Part shown: positions 49,890 through 59,586 of the stretch, piece by piece
How the letters are laid out: each line of letters opens with the position of its first letter
Position numbering within the stretch: the stretch's first letter is position 1
NCBI GenBank assembly: GCA_002412715.1
Contig: DHVP01000036.1
Coordinates: 34,642 to 98,641 of the forward strand
Origin: Deltaproteobacteria bacterium UBA5205
GTDB taxonomy: Bacteria; Desulfobacterota; Syntrophorhabdia; Syntrophorhabdales; Syntrophorhabdaceae
DNA length: 64,000 bases
Direction of reading: 5' to 3'
Made by a program: the position numbers and the translations under genes
Notes under the pieces: model-generated
What the model saw: the letters and a program-made list of their open reading frames with translations, nothing else
Told to the model about the DNA's origin: nothing
Databases searched by the model: none

Positions 49890-52712
49890 CTACACATGAC
49901 ACAGGTTTCTCGCCGGGCAGTCCATGCAGCGGCTCGTATCGAAGGCGCTGAAGGGTTCGTTGGGGTCAAACATATGCGACAGGACTGTTTCGATACCCTG
50001 TGTATAGGCGTCGAGAAGGCGCTTGTTTTCCAATTCGTCCTTGCTCTTGAAGAACGTCTCTTCGCTGTTGCTGCCAAGGAGGAAGAGCCCCGCGTCCATG
50101 CTGTGGAGGGGGACGCTCTCCTGTGTTGAGAAGATGTACATGTAGATGGGAAGCTGGAATGAGGGGACGTGATTGTGGATGGACTTGATATCGCCGAAAT
50201 CGGCCTTTTGCAGGATCCGTGAAGGGTATTGCCTGGCAGTTCCTGTCTTGTAGTCGATGACGGTGTACCTGCCGGACGCGGTGCTGCGGTCGACGCGGTC
50301 GATCCGGCCGACGAGGGTGACGGCATCACCCTTTATCTTTACGTCGGCACGGAATCTTTCTTCGAGATGCGCTATTATCACGGGTTCGCTTAAGGTCTTG
50401 AGGTGCCGTCTCAGGAAGGAATCAAGCTTATATGCGGCTATGCGCTGGAAGAGGTAGAATTCTCCTGAGCCGGGGCTGTTCTTGAAATGTGATTTCAGCG
50501 CGTTGTCCAGGCTTCTTCGGACTTCGACTTCCATGTCTTTCTCAAGGGGAAACCCGAGGAACGGGCGGAACGTTTCATGAAGGATACCGTGGATGATGGT
50601 CCCGCGGTCAGTGGCTTCGATATCTCCGGAAAATGTGCGGCGCTCTTCAATGCCAATAAGACGGGTGAAATAGTAGAGCAAGGGACATCGTATGTAGGTG
50701 TCGACAGCACTCGGTGAAAGGCGGTTTGTCTTCAGGGCGCGCATGACGGCGTCAGTTTTTTCGATAACCGGGGGCAGCTTGTCCCGCTTCAGATTGACGG
50801 GGAGAACGGTCTGCCTGACGGGTATGACATTGAGCCTACCTTGCGCCTTTTCTTCCCTCCAGAGCAGCTCCTCGATGTACCTGCTGCGGGGCCTGTCGTC
50901 GCTCCCGCGATATACGAGATGGACCTCGCCGGCGCTTCCGACAAGCCGGTAAAAGTTGTACCGGTAAATTGCCTCGGTGAATTCAGGGGGCGGAATCCCC
51001 AGGGTTTCGAAGACGCCCAGAGGGACCACGGGGTTAACCTCCCTCGGTCCGGGCAGGACGCCTTCGTTGACGTCAAGGATGATGACGCGGTCAAAGGAGA
51101 GGTTTCTCGATTCCAGCATCCCTATGACCTCGAGTTCTTCCACCGGATGTGTGTCAAAGGGAAGGGTGCCTCTGCCGAGATAGTCAAGCGTGATATCGCA
51201 AAGCGCCCGTGTGTTCAGGGCGGGATCGGCGGACAGCCGGTCGGAGCTGAACAGGGCCGACTTCAACGACGCCAGAGCTCCGAGGAAACTTTCGAAGATG
51301 GTACCCGACAGGACATAGGAATGAACCGGCGTCTTGAGGATTATCGCCTCCAGGGCCTCTTCCAGACCGGTCGCCACCTCGCTTATGGTGGAGACCCCTT
51401 CGAAGTTTCTGAACAGGAGCCGGTGTACCTCACTCAGTGCTCCGGGAACGACCGTCTTTCCCGGAGGCTGCGCCCATGAGGCCGCCTCGGCTTCTACCGC
51501 GGCGAGACTGATCAGGGGATTACCGGCTATCACGCTCTGTCCCGCTTCACCGGAGAGGACCCGTTCCATGTGAAGAAGAAGCCCGCGAAGGCCGGATTCG
51601 GGGTCGAGATTTTTGACGAACGGGTGGAGAACCACGGCCAGGTATTCTTCTGCCGGGTACTGCCCGTCGGGTCTTCTCTCCATCCGGGCGTTGAGGATAT
51701 GGCGTATGAGATCGAAGAGAGCTGTTCTGTCCACGGGATGTCCGAGGGAGATATTGCACCGCAGGTCCGTCCTGTCCACGACGAAATTCAGAAGTGGGAA
51801 GAGGGGATCGGCGACAGGCAGGACGATCGCTGTCTTCTTGCGGGCACCTTCCTCGAGGATCCTGTACACCTCAAGGACCTCAGCGTGCGTATCCTGCCCG
51901 GCATGGAGGTGGATGGACGGGGGTGCAGCACCGGGATTTGCCTTGTATTCCACGGTGGCCTTGAGACAGGAGACAAGGTCCTTGAGGACGGGCCAGTCGT
52001 CAGGGCTGCCGCTCAGCACCACGGTTGCCCTGCCCGAATCCCAGAATGACCCGATCACCTGCCGTTCTCCTCCTGTGAGGCCGAAAAGCCCCGCAAAGAT
52101 CACCGTGCCGAGGTCCGCGGGCGGCCCATCCCGCGTCTCTTCCACGGCGGCAATATGCTGTGTGCCCCTCGTAAACCAGCCGTTATCATGGAGTAAACGA
52201 TGAAATTCAGTTCTCAGGAGGGATATATTGGAGAGGAGTTCGTTGACGCTCTGCGGCACATCGTAGCCGATGGAGGCGTTCCTTTCGATATTGACGAGGG
52301 CGTTGTTGTCGATCCCTTCCATATCCAGGCGGTCAATAAAGGTGACGAGGTGCCTTCCCCAGTGGAAAAAATCACCAAACCCCTTTCTGCCGAAGAGGTG
52401 ATGATCGAATGCCTTCAGGGAGCGGATCAGATTGAAAACGAGCCAGACGGCGTCGGCATGATCGATGTCCGTGAATCCCGGGTTGCGCCTCCGGGCAAGG
52501 TGATCGATAAATTCATCGAGGGAAAAACACCGCGGCGGGAAAAAGGCCTTTCCGCCCGAGGCCTCGGCAAGACGGGCTTTGAGGTAGAGCGACGGACGTT
52601 TTCCCGGAAAGACGATGACCGGGTCTATCCCGGCGGCGGCATCCTCCTGAACGATGGCGGCGACTTCATCGATAAGATCGGTCCCGAAGGGGATGACGCG
52701 CAGAAGGCTCAT
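49890..52712 (-). CDS. addB: AddB-type helicase-nuclease subunit (PD-(D/E)XK nuclease, Fe-S)
   Basis: A 940-residue partner of AddA. The N-terminal two-thirds is an inactivated helicase fold. The C-terminal nuclease domain (about 670-930) has the RecB motif VIDYKTG, and the iron-sulphur cysteines are in place: one in YIRCPLLYYF and three at the end (Cys-X2-Cys-X5-Cys in CMDCPARNLC). In AddAB the subunit cuts the 5' strand and reads Chi during double-strand break repair. It overlaps addA by four bases (ATGA). It is shorter than the 1150-residue Bacillus AddB but within the proteobacterial range. Confidence 0.9.
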   Translation of the reverse strand: MSLLRVIPFGTDLIDEVAAIVQEDAAAGIDPVIVFPGKRPSLYLKARLAEASGGKAFFPPRCFSLDEFIDHLARRRNPGFTDIDHADAVWLVFNLIRSLKAFDHHLFGRKGFGDFFHWGRHLVTFIDRLDMEGIDNNALVNIERNASIGYDVPQSVNELLSNISLLRTEFHRLLHDNGWFTRGTQHIAAVEETRDGPPADLGTVIFAGLFGLTGGERQVIGSFWDSGRATVVLSGSPDDWPVLKDLVSCLKATVEYKANPGAAPPSIHLHAGQDTHAEVLEVYRILEEGARKKTAIVLPVADPLFPLLNFVVDRTDLRCNISLGHPVDRTALFDLIRHILNARMERRPDGQYPAEEYLAVVLHPFVKNLDPESGLRGLLLHMERVLSGEAGQSVIAGNPLISLAAVEAEAASWAQPPGKTVVPGALSEVHRLLFRNFEGVSTISEVATGLEEALEAIILKTPVHSYVLSGTIFESFLGALASLKSALFSSDRLSADPALNTRALCDITLDYLGRGTLPFDTHPVEELEVIGMLESRNLSFDRVIILDVNEGVLPGPREVNPVVPLGVFETLGIPPPEFTEAIYRYNFYRLVGSAGEVHLVYRGSDDRPRSRYIEELLWREEKAQGRLNVIPVRQTVLPVNLKRDKLPPVIEKTDAVMRALKTNRLSPSAVDTYIRCPLLYYFTRLIGIEERRTFSGDIEATDRGTIIHGILHETFRPFLGFPLEKDMEVEVRRSLDNALKSHFKNSPGSGEFYLFQRIAAYKLDSFLRRHLKTLSEPVIIAHLEERFRADVKIKGDAVTLVGRIDRVDRSTASGRYTVIDYKTGTARQYPSRILQKADFGDIKSIHNHVPSFQLPIYMYIFSTQESVPLHSMDAGLFLLGSNSEETFFKSKDELENKRLLDAYTQGIETVLSHMFDPNEPFSAFDTSRCMDCPARNLCHV

Positions 52713-55700
52713 ACCTCGACAACCTCCCCTTCATCGGTGTACAGCAGGAACCTCTTTATTGCGCTGTCGGGATAGATCTCGGAGACGAGCCTCCCGTAAT
52801 GCCTGATCTGATCCTTATGGGCGTCGGAGCGGATTTCACCGGTCTTGTAGTCGATGATCTCCACCCTGTCGGGCCGCACGATGATCCGGTCCATCTTGAA
52901 GGTATCGCCACTCGCGTCCACTATCTCTTTCTCGTTGTGGAACGTGACACCGGGGGTGACCTCAAAGAAACGCCGGAAGTCCGGGTTTGCGAAAAAGTCC
53001 CTGAGTGCCTGCCCGATCTCGCCAGCCGCATCGGCCACATGTTCGCGGGCGGCACAGGCGCGGCAAAGAGAAGCGATGACGTTTTCATGAACGGGCAGGA
53101 CGTCTATGAGAGAAAGCGCCCGGTGTAGCGCATTACCCTTCCTGCGGGCCCTGACGGCATTCCGGCTCAGGCTTCCCGCATCGGAGATCCCGGCCCGGAG
53201 CTTTACCGCCCACCCGGATTGACCGGTGAAATCTCCAAAGATCACGGAGGCGGCATCGGGCTCACCGCCGGCATCACTTTGAGTCCGCACGGGGCCGGAA
53301 GGCGCCTTTGCCTGCCCCAAAACGATTCTGGAACCATTGACGAAGGGAGCGAGTTCCTCCATGCCGAAGAGGTGGTCGATGAGACGGTTCCTTTGCCTTT
53401 TCCTGTCGGTCAGGAATATATAGAGCTCTTCCTCGGCACGCGTGAAGGCGACGTAAAGATTGTTAAGCTCATCGACGAGGTATTCCCTTTCTTTTGTCCG
53501 GTAGAGAGCGGCAAGTTCGGGCGACACCTCCACGTAATCCTTTTTCAGATAGAGAAGTCTGAGGCCCTCCTCGCCGGACTGGAAGCATCGCTGCTTGTCG
53601 CGGCCCGAGGATGAACCGAAGGTTGTCAGGGCAACAAAGGGAAGGATGACCACGGGAAATTGAAGCCCCTTTGCCTTGTGGATCGTGAGGACCTTGATGG
53701 CGTTGAGAGAATCGGGGGTGGGAAGGAGGAAGGCCTTGTCGTCATCGGGGCTGCCGTAAGATGAACCCTGCGGGTTTTCCTCGGCGAAATCGACGAAGCC
53801 CGTGATCGTGTTGTTGCTCTCTGTTTCCCTGTCCTTCACCAGTTCCAGAAAATGAATGAGATATGGCGCGTCATCGGGGAAGCGGGCAAGTATCTCCCAA
53901 TGTTTGAAGAAGCTGACAACGAGATCGTAGAGGGGCAGATAGCCGGCCCTGGCGAGGAAGCCGGCGAAATCATCATCGAAGATGGAGCTGAAATCGGATT
54001 TGAATTTGAGATAAAGAAATCCCGGATCCTCCGAAAGGTATTTACGGGCGAGCCACAGGGTCATTTCCTTGGGATCGATGCCGCAGCGCGATGCGAATAT
54101 CCTTCCCGTTATGAAGGAGGCGAAGGACAGATCGTCATCGGTCTTGTCGATGAACTTAAGAAAGCTTATGACCTCCCGGACGAGAGGGTTGTTCCTGATG
54201 CTGACGGTGTATTCCGATTCCACGCTGAGGTTCATGGAGAGGAGTATCCTGACGACGGCCCTGGCCTCTTCCCTTGTCCGCACGAGAACGGCGATATCGC
54301 TTTCCATAAAGGCCCCCCGTGCCATAATACCTGCCACAAGGTCCCGCAATTTTTCCTCGACGATCCCCTTCGCCTCGTCCCCGGCAAAGACGTCCTGCCG
54401 GTCATCATCATCTCCTTCCAGCATGAGTTGCTCGATGAAAACATACCCTCTGCCCTTCTTTGCATCGAGAAAATGCTGCCTGGCATCCTGATAGGGGGTG
54501 ATTACGTCCTCCACGGACTCGACAGGGTGTCCGCTCAATATCGCCCCGGCCAGACCGCGAAGATGCCCGACGTCGAAGACCTCATTATTGAAGGCGACGA
54601 TGTGTTCGCCGCTGCGATAGTTGGTATCGAGATTGAGCTTTCCCACCGGGTATTGCTGTTCGTAGCGGTGCTCCACTTCCTCAACCAGTTCCGGTCTCCC
54701 TCCGCGCCACCGGTAAATCGCCTGCTTCCTGTCGCCCACGAGAAAAAGCGTTCCGCCGCGGCTTAGGGCCTCATCGGCGAGGACCTCGATGTTCTTCCAT
54801 TGAAGAAGGCTCGTGTCCTGAAACTCGTCGATAAGGAAATGAATGTACCGCTCGGAAAGGGTGTAGTAGATCTCGGGGACGAAATCCTTCCGGCTTACGA
54901 TATCCTGGAGAAGGCGGTTGAGCTGTTCGATAGGGATGACCCGCCTGTAGTACGTGATTTCCCGCTGGAACACCTCTTTGAAAAGCGCGTAGACCTCAAG
55001 ATAGGGGAGAAACTTCGACACCGCCAGGGCCTGTGCATATATCCGGCGAAGCTGCCCGATGGCGTTCCAGAGCACTGCATCAGTCGCGCATGGCGGAGAA
55101 CTTGCCTTTTTCAGACATTCCTCGAGTGAGCGCCCGAAGTAGACGCTCGATGACAGGGGATCGCCCTCATGATCGGCGCATCTTTCGATCGCTTTCAGGG
55201 CATTTGCCAGAGGCTGGACCTTCGTGTCCGCCGAGAGGGACTCAAGGAGGCTCCGGGCCCTCTCGACTATGGACGTGCGCGCCAGCGTGGCGGCGCCGCT
55301 CGTCCCATCGCCGGGTACGGAGAACTCCCTGTTTTCCTTGGCCTCCTCGGTCCAGAGAGAGGCTATGGTTGATCTCAGGAGCTCCCTGGGGACCCAGTTT
55401 GTATGGTCTCCTTCAAGCTCTATGTAGTTCTTGAGAAAGTTGTCGAAGATTTCTTGTGTCTGCCGGTCTTCCCCGGTTTTTTGAAGGCATTCCCTGAGGG
55501 CCAGGTCGATGAGTTCCTTCGTCTGGGTCGACACCTCGAAGTCGGGCGGAAGATTGAGCTGCATCGCCGAAGCCTTCAGGGTAAGGTTGACGAAGCTGTC
55601 GATGGTGCCAACGTTGAAGTGGCCGAAGTCCTTAAGCAGTTCCGCGAAAAGACGGTCCATGGCCGTCATGAGATAATCCCGCACCTTTTTGGCGCGCTCC

Positions 55701-56056
55701 GCGTCTTGAGGGCCGCCCGCAGGCGAACAGCCCGCGTCGGGAACGGGCAGTACCGTCGTTATACCCATCATGATCGTGTCAAGGGGCTTGACGGGAGAGT
55801 TGTCAAAGGGCAGGTCGAGTATAATGCGCTTCATCCAGTCAATGATACGGGCGCGCATCTCCTGGGCAGCCTTGTTGGTGAACGTGATGGCCACTATGTT
55901 TGCCATGCGCGTCTGGAGGGTGGTGTCCGCAAGCGCGCTGGCAAGAAGGACTTTCAGATAGTGCTCGGCGAGGCGGTATGTCTTGCCCGAGCCTGCCGAC
56001 GACCGGACTGTCAGTACCTGGGGTATCGCCTCATCGGGTGGAGAGTCATCGGCCAT
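52709..56056 (-). CDS. addA: AddA-type UvrD/Rep helicase-nuclease
   Basis: A 1115-residue superfamily 1A helicase. Motif I VRSSAGSGKTYRLAEHY is near the N-terminus, motif II is in FLIDEFQDTSLLQW, motif III-IV LVGDRKQAIYRWRGG, motif V-VI TIHKAKGLQFPVVI and NLYVAFTRAEEELY. A C-terminal nuclease domain has IIDYKTGE. With AddB it resects DNA ends for RecA loading. The ATG at 56056 is eight bases after the Tim44-gene stop; a GTG at 56107 inside that gene is possible. Neither has a strong ribosome-binding site. Confidence 0.93.
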   Translation of the reverse strand: MADDSPPDEAIPQVLTVRSSAGSGKTYRLAEHYLKVLLASALADTTLQTRMANIVAITFTNKAAQEMRARIIDWMKRIILDLPFDNSPVKPLDTIMMGITTVLPVPDAGCSPAGGPQDAERAKKVRDYLMTAMDRLFAELLKDFGHFNVGTIDSFVNLTLKASAMQLNLPPDFEVSTQTKELIDLALRECLQKTGEDRQTQEIFDNFLKNYIELEGDHTNWVPRELLRSTIASLWTEEAKENREFSVPGDGTSGAATLARTSIVERARSLLESLSADTKVQPLANALKAIERCADHEGDPLSSSVYFGRSLEECLKKASSPPCATDAVLWNAIGQLRRIYAQALAVSKFLPYLEVYALFKEVFQREITYYRRVIPIEQLNRLLQDIVSRKDFVPEIYYTLSERYIHFLIDEFQDTSLLQWKNIEVLADEALSRGGTLFLVGDRKQAIYRWRGGRPELVEEVEHRYEQQYPVGKLNLDTNYRSGEHIVAFNNEVFDVGHLRGLAGAILSGHPVESVEDVITPYQDARQHFLDAKKGRGYVFIEQLMLEGDDDDRQDVFAGDEAKGIVEEKLRDLVAGIMARGAFMESDIAVLVRTREEARAVVRILLSMNLSVESEYTVSIRNNPLVREVISFLKFIDKTDDDLSFASFITGRIFASRCGIDPKEMTLWLARKYLSEDPGFLYLKFKSDFSSIFDDDFAGFLARAGYLPLYDLVVSFFKHWEILARFPDDAPYLIHFLELVKDRETESNNTITGFVDFAEENPQGSSYGSPDDDKAFLLPTPDSLNAIKVLTIHKAKGLQFPVVILPFVALTTFGSSSGRDKQRCFQSGEEGLRLLYLKKDYVEVSPELAALYRTKEREYLVDELNNLYVAFTRAEEELYIFLTDRKRQRNRLIDHLFGMEELAPFVNGSRIVLGQAKAPSGPVRTQSDAGGEPDAASVIFGDFTGQSGWAVKLRAGISDAGSLSRNAVRARRKGNALHRALSLIDVLPVHENVIASLCRACAAREHVADAAGEIGQALRDFFANPDFRRFFEVTPGVTFHNEKEIVDASGDTFKMDRIIVRPDRVEIIDYKTGEIRSDAHKDQIRHYGRLVSEIYPDSAIKRFLLYTDEGEVVEV

Positions 56057-56064
56057 GGACGGCG

Positions 56065-57057
56065 TCAGCGATAATCCTGTTCCTGGGTGATGGCGGCGAG
56101 TCTCCACGTGCGATCGCCGACCTTGCGCGCATATGTCCAGTACTCAAGGAATTTCACGGGGTCCGTGGAACTTCCCGAAAGGACGCTTCCCGCCTCGTCG
56201 GTGATGAAGTCGAGGAGGCTCGCGGTGTACCGTACCGTTATATATTCTTCGCCCTGTTCCTGAACTGCGTCGACGATGTCTACCTGCCTGACCGCTATAT
56301 TTTCAAGGCGGTTGATCTTCTTGTCTGCCAGGTACCGGCTGATGTCACCCTGGAAGGTGTCGCGCATCTGGGGCGTCAGCAGGTCCGCGATAGTGCTGAT
56401 ATCCCGCCGTGTCCAGCCTCCCTGTATCTTGAAGAAGAGGTCCTCGGCCTTCTCGCGGAAGGCGTTTTCGTTGAATGTGGGGTCCATGCCGGCAATATGA
56501 CGCAGGCCGTCAGCCACCGAATCCCCCGTTTGCCGCTCTGCGCCGTACGACGACGAATCATATGCAGGCTGATCGTTATAGGCATAGGAGCCGTATCCCG
56601 TCGGCGAGGCCGCGCTCATCTGCATTTGTTTGTTCGCTTTGTAGCGCTTGTAGACGAAGTATATGACCCCGGCGATGATGAGGAGGATGATGATGTCACC
56701 GAAACCGAACCCGCCGCCGCCGTATCCGCCCGTTGAACCATAACCGGACCGGCCGAACAGCATGCTGCCGATCATGCCGCCCATGAGGCCGCCGCCAAGA
56801 CCATAGAGAAGGCTCCTGCCGGGGCTGTACTGGTTGGGTGTGGCGGGCTGCTGCGCCGGCTTTGTCGTCGAATATGGTGTAGAGCGGTTGTATGTCCCGC
56901 CCGAACTCCTGCTTCCCGAACTGAAACCTCTGGACCCGGAACTGCGTCCGCCTCCTGCGCGTGCCTCGGCCACCGTCTCAAGGACGATGCATGAAAGAAA
57001 GATCATGGCAATTCCAAGGATCAGCGTGCCGAATATCTTTTTTGACCGTGTATTCAT
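56065..57057 (-). CDS. Tim44-domain membrane protein
   Basis: A 330-residue protein. An N-terminal signal or anchor (residues 8-32) is followed by a Gly/Ser-rich low-complexity stretch (34-125, with GGGRSSGSRGF and GYGGGGFGFGD), a membrane helix (about 122-139), and a C-terminal Tim44-like domain (about 185-325: FFKIQGGWTRRD, LLTPQMRDTFQGD, ITVRYTASLLDF). Bacterial relatives are widespread; a role in inner-membrane protein insertion or calcium homeostasis is only speculated. It precedes addA by eight bases, probably by chance. Confidence 0.88.
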   Translation of the reverse strand: MNTRSKKIFGTLILGIAMIFLSCIVLETVAEARAGGGRSSGSRGFSSGSRSSGGTYNRSTPYSTTKPAQQPATPNQYSPGRSLLYGLGGGLMGGMIGSMLFGRSGYGSTGGYGGGGFGFGDIIILLIIAGVIYFVYKRYKANKQMQMSAASPTGYGSYAYNDQPAYDSSSYGAERQTGDSVADGLRHIAGMDPTFNENAFREKAEDLFFKIQGGWTRRDISTIADLLTPQMRDTFQGDISRYLADKKINRLENIAVRQVDIVDAVQEQGEEYITVRYTASLLDFITDEAGSVLSGSSTDPVKFLEYWTYARKVGDRTWRLAAITQEQDYR

Positions 57058-57131
57058 CTTTTTCGTTCCCCCAATTTGGTGAAGATAATTGCCATGAAGG
57101 ATATCATATAGGTTTTCATGATGTCAAAAGG

Positions 57132-57827
57132 TCAGGGATGGGGGGATAGGGGATAGGATTCTTCCTCCTCCACTTTTTTTCCCTTTGAATTATTCATGCG
57201 GGCCACGAGCACAACCAGGATTACGATGACGGCCAGTCCTCCGGCTACAATGGGTGTGGTGAGGAGACTCTTCGGCAGGTATTCCCAAAGACCTATGACC
57301 CCGAAAAGAATGAATATGATGGCCGCAAACCACTTGACGAAGCGTTCGGGGATCTTCTTGCCCAGCACGATACCGATGATAATGCCGATGGCGTCCGCGA
57401 TGATCATCGCCGTGGTGGTGCCGAGCCAGACCACTATGATATTGCTGTATTTTGTTGCCAGCGCCACGGTCGCCAGTTGAGTCTTATCGCCCATTTCAGC
57501 GAAGAAAAAGGCAACCGCCACGGTCCAGAATGGGCTGAAGTTGAACCGTTTGTCTTCCCCCTCGAGCGTGTCGCCCCTGATGGTCCAGAGGCCGAAGAGT
57601 ATGAAAGATGCCGAGGCACCGATCTGGATGTACTGGATGGGTATGAACCGGGTTATGTAGCTTCCGGCAACAACGGCCATGAAATGGTTAACCAGCGTTG
57701 CCACAAAGACGGCCCAAAGGACAGTCTGCCAGCGAAACCGCGAGGCGAAGGCCATCGCCAGAAGCTGGGTTTTGTCCCCCATCTCGGCGAGAACGACAAA
57801 GATAACCGAAGCCAGATATACGCTCAT
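57132..57827 (-). CDS. UPF0016/GDT1-family cation transporter (probable manganese exporter)
   Basis: A 231-residue membrane protein with six helices in two inverted halves, each with the family's metal-binding motif (LAEMGDKTQLLAMAFA near residue 13 and FAEMGDKTQLATVALA near 110). Family members (TMEM165, Gdt1, cyanobacterial Mnx, Vibrio MneA) move manganese or calcium out of the cytoplasm. A yybP-ykoY manganese riboswitch immediately upstream makes manganese export the best guess. The ATG at 57827 lies five bases after GGGAGG; the GTG at 57833 falls within that site and is rejected. Confidence 0.93.
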   Translation of the reverse strand: MSVYLASVIFVVLAEMGDKTQLLAMAFASRFRWQTVLWAVFVATLVNHFMAVVAGSYITRFIPIQYIQIGASASFILFGLWTIRGDTLEGEDKRFNFSPFWTVAVAFFFAEMGDKTQLATVALATKYSNIIVVWLGTTTAMIIADAIGIIIGIVLGKKIPERFVKWFAAIIFILFGVIGLWEYLPKSLLTTPIVAGGLAVIVILVVLVARMNNSKGKKVEEEESYPLSPHP

Positions 57828-57846
57828 CAACACCTCCCGGGGTCAT

Positions 57847-57897
57847 AAAAAAACGAGACACCTCAGCATGTCGGTAAAGCACACACCGAAGGTCTCG
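57847..57897 (-). terminator. Intrinsic terminator of the riboswitch expression platform
   Basis: On the minus strand GAGACCTTCGG-side bases (57897-57885) pair with CTGAGG-T-GTCTCG (57869-57854), with a bulge and G-T pairs, followed by seven T residues (57853-57847). The 5' arm is also the 3' conserved part of the aptamer, so aptamer folding and terminator formation exclude each other. Ligand binding should therefore allow read-through into the transporter gene. Confidence 0.8.
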
Positions 57898-57975
57898 CTA
57901 ATTGGTTTACATCGCCAACGGTAGGACCAGGGTCGCCCCAGCATGTTGATCCTGCCTGTCTAGCTACTCCCCTTC
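57886..57975 (-). promoter_or_regulatory. yybP-ykoY (manganese) riboswitch
   Basis: The minus-strand leader has both conserved parts of the yybP-ykoY aptamer: AAGGGGAGTAGC at its 5' end (57974-57963) and AGCGAGACCTTCGG at its 3' end (57899-57886). Between them are the paired helices expected of the two-legged fold. The class senses Mn2+ and is known upstream of UPF0016/MntP genes, matching the gene 60 bases downstream. Confidence 0.88.
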
Positions 57976-57992
57976 AAAAACAACGCATGGTC

Positions 57993-58022
57993 AGTATAAA
58001 CCGAATCTCCGTACGAAATCAA
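57993..58022 (-). promoter_or_regulatory. Promoter of the riboswitch-controlled transporter
   Basis: On the minus strand TTGATT (58022-58017), 18-base spacer, TATACT (57998-57993). Transcription would start about ten bases before the aptamer. Confidence 0.6.
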
Positions 58023-58074
58023 TCCGGAAGAAGAACCTGCCGGAACCCGGGGAGGAGGTACAGCCATTCTTTGG

Positions 58075-58103
58075 TTGTAAATCCGGAGCTCTCCAGTTAT
58101 AAT
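58075..58103 (+). promoter_or_regulatory. Promoter of the beta-CASP ribonuclease gene
   Basis: TTGTAA (58075-58080), 17-base spacer, TATAAT (58098-58103). The leader would be about 50 bases. It is divergent from the riboswitch promoter, with about 50 bases between the -35 boxes. Confidence 0.6.
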
Positions 58104-58159
58104 CAAATGGTTCCGGTTTAAATTGAGTCCAGTTTCTCAGTATTCCCGCGGGGTGACGA

Positions 58160-59542
58160 ATGAAGATCAGATTTCTGGGTGCTGCAAGGAAGGTTACCGG
58201 CTCGTGCTACCATCTATTGACGGATGGAACCCAGGTCCTTGTGGACTGCGGCATGAATCAGGGCAGGAATTCCGATGCCCTCAACCGGGAACCTTTCAAA
58301 TTCCAGCCCGATCAGATAGGGACCCTGCTTCTCACCCATGCGCACCTCGACCATTCGGGGTTGATACCGAAGGTTGTGGCCGATGGCTTTACGGGACGGA
58401 TCCTGACCACATCCGCCACTGCGGAGCTTGCCGAGATTATCCTTCTCGATTCGGCGCATATCCAGGAAAAAGACGCCGAGTGGCACACGAAAAAGGCTTT
58501 GAGGGCAGGTAGAGACCAGGTTTTCGAGCCGCTGTACAATTCCGAGGACGCCAGGGCCTGCCTTCCTTATTTTGACAAGAAGGACTATGATGACGCCAGG
58601 GAGCTTTCCGGAGGGATCAGGTACCGTTTCATAGACGCCGGTCATATACTGGGATCGGCGACGCTGGAACTATGGTTCCGCGATAATGCGAGGGACAAGA
58701 AGATCGTCTTTTCGGGTGATATAGGCAAGAACGGTAACCCGATCATCAGGGACCCGCAGCATGTTACCGAAGCAGACTACGTTGTCGTTGAGTCTACCTA
58801 CGGGAACCGTTTCCACAAGGATCTGGATGCGAGCATCGCTGAATTGGAAAAGGTTGTCAAGGACACTTTCAAGCGGGGCGGGAATGTGCTTTTACCTTCA
58901 TTTGCCGTGGGCAGGACCCAGGACGTTCTCTATATTCTCGACAGACTTGTCAAGGAAGGGCGCCTCAAGGACCTCGATGTTTACATCGACAGCCCTCTTG
59001 CCGATAAAGCGACCAAAATTTATATGGCGCACCCCGAGTTTTTCGATGCCGAGGCGTCAAATAACTTCCATATCAAAAGCTCCGGAGGCATGAGGGTCCA
59101 CTTCACGACTACCATAGAGGAATCTCAGAAGATCAACAGGATCAAATCCGGGGCGATCATTATCGCAGGCAGCGGCATGTGCGAGGGCGGCCGGATACGG
59201 CACCACTTCAAACATAATATCTGGAGATCGGAGTGCAGCGTCATTTTTACGGGTTTCCAGGTACCCGGGACTCTCGGCCGTTATATCGTCGATGGGGCGA
59301 AGAGGGCGTTTATCCTCGGCGAGGAAATGGCCATACGGGCGAAAGTCTATACCATCGGCGGGTTTTCGGCGCATGCCGATCAGGGAGAGCTTATCGAATG
59401 GCTCAGTACCTTCACGAACAATCCCAGGGTTTTCATCGTGCATGGTGAAGAATCTGTCGCCCTTGAGTTCGAGAAGACCGTCAGGGAAAAACTAGGCCTG
59501 ACGACGCATGTGCCCCATCTTGGAGAGGAACTGGATATCTAA
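58160..59542 (+). CDS. Metallo-beta-lactamase-fold beta-CASP ribonuclease
   Basis: A 460-residue RNA-processing enzyme of the Cft2/Ysh1-like bacterial group. The metal motif HxHxDH is in LTHAHLDHSG (about residue 55); further ligands are in DAGHILGSA and FSGDIG; the beta-CASP insert (about 190-370) has VVESTYGNR and SFAVGRTQDVLYIL; motifs A-C end in SGMCEGGRIRHH and GGFSAHADQGEL. Members cut or degrade RNA as endo- or 5'-exonucleases. It has its own promoter and is followed by a metallopeptidase after 44 bases. Confidence 0.93.
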   Translation: MKIRFLGAARKVTGSCYHLLTDGTQVLVDCGMNQGRNSDALNREPFKFQPDQIGTLLLTHAHLDHSGLIPKVVADGFTGRILTTSATAELAEIILLDSAHIQEKDAEWHTKKALRAGRDQVFEPLYNSEDARACLPYFDKKDYDDARELSGGIRYRFIDAGHILGSATLELWFRDNARDKKIVFSGDIGKNGNPIIRDPQHVTEADYVVVESTYGNRFHKDLDASIAELEKVVKDTFKRGGNVLLPSFAVGRTQDVLYILDRLVKEGRLKDLDVYIDSPLADKATKIYMAHPEFFDAEASNNFHIKSSGGMRVHFTTTIEESQKINRIKSGAIIIAGSGMCEGGRIRHHFKHNIWRSECSVIFTGFQVPGTLGRYIVDGAKRAFILGEEMAIRAKVYTIGGFSAHADQGELIEWLSTFTNNPRVFIVHGEESVALEFEKTVREKLGLTTHVPHLGEELDI

Positions 59543-59586
59543 CAGCTCCGGGCTTCCTTAAGTCCCGGTGGAATCTCAGAGGGAAC

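Noticed and set aside
48061..57827. Considered the tatD-isochorismatase run and addAB as part of a defence island
   Set aside because: All are common housekeeping families, with no restriction, toxin or phage-related genes nearby.
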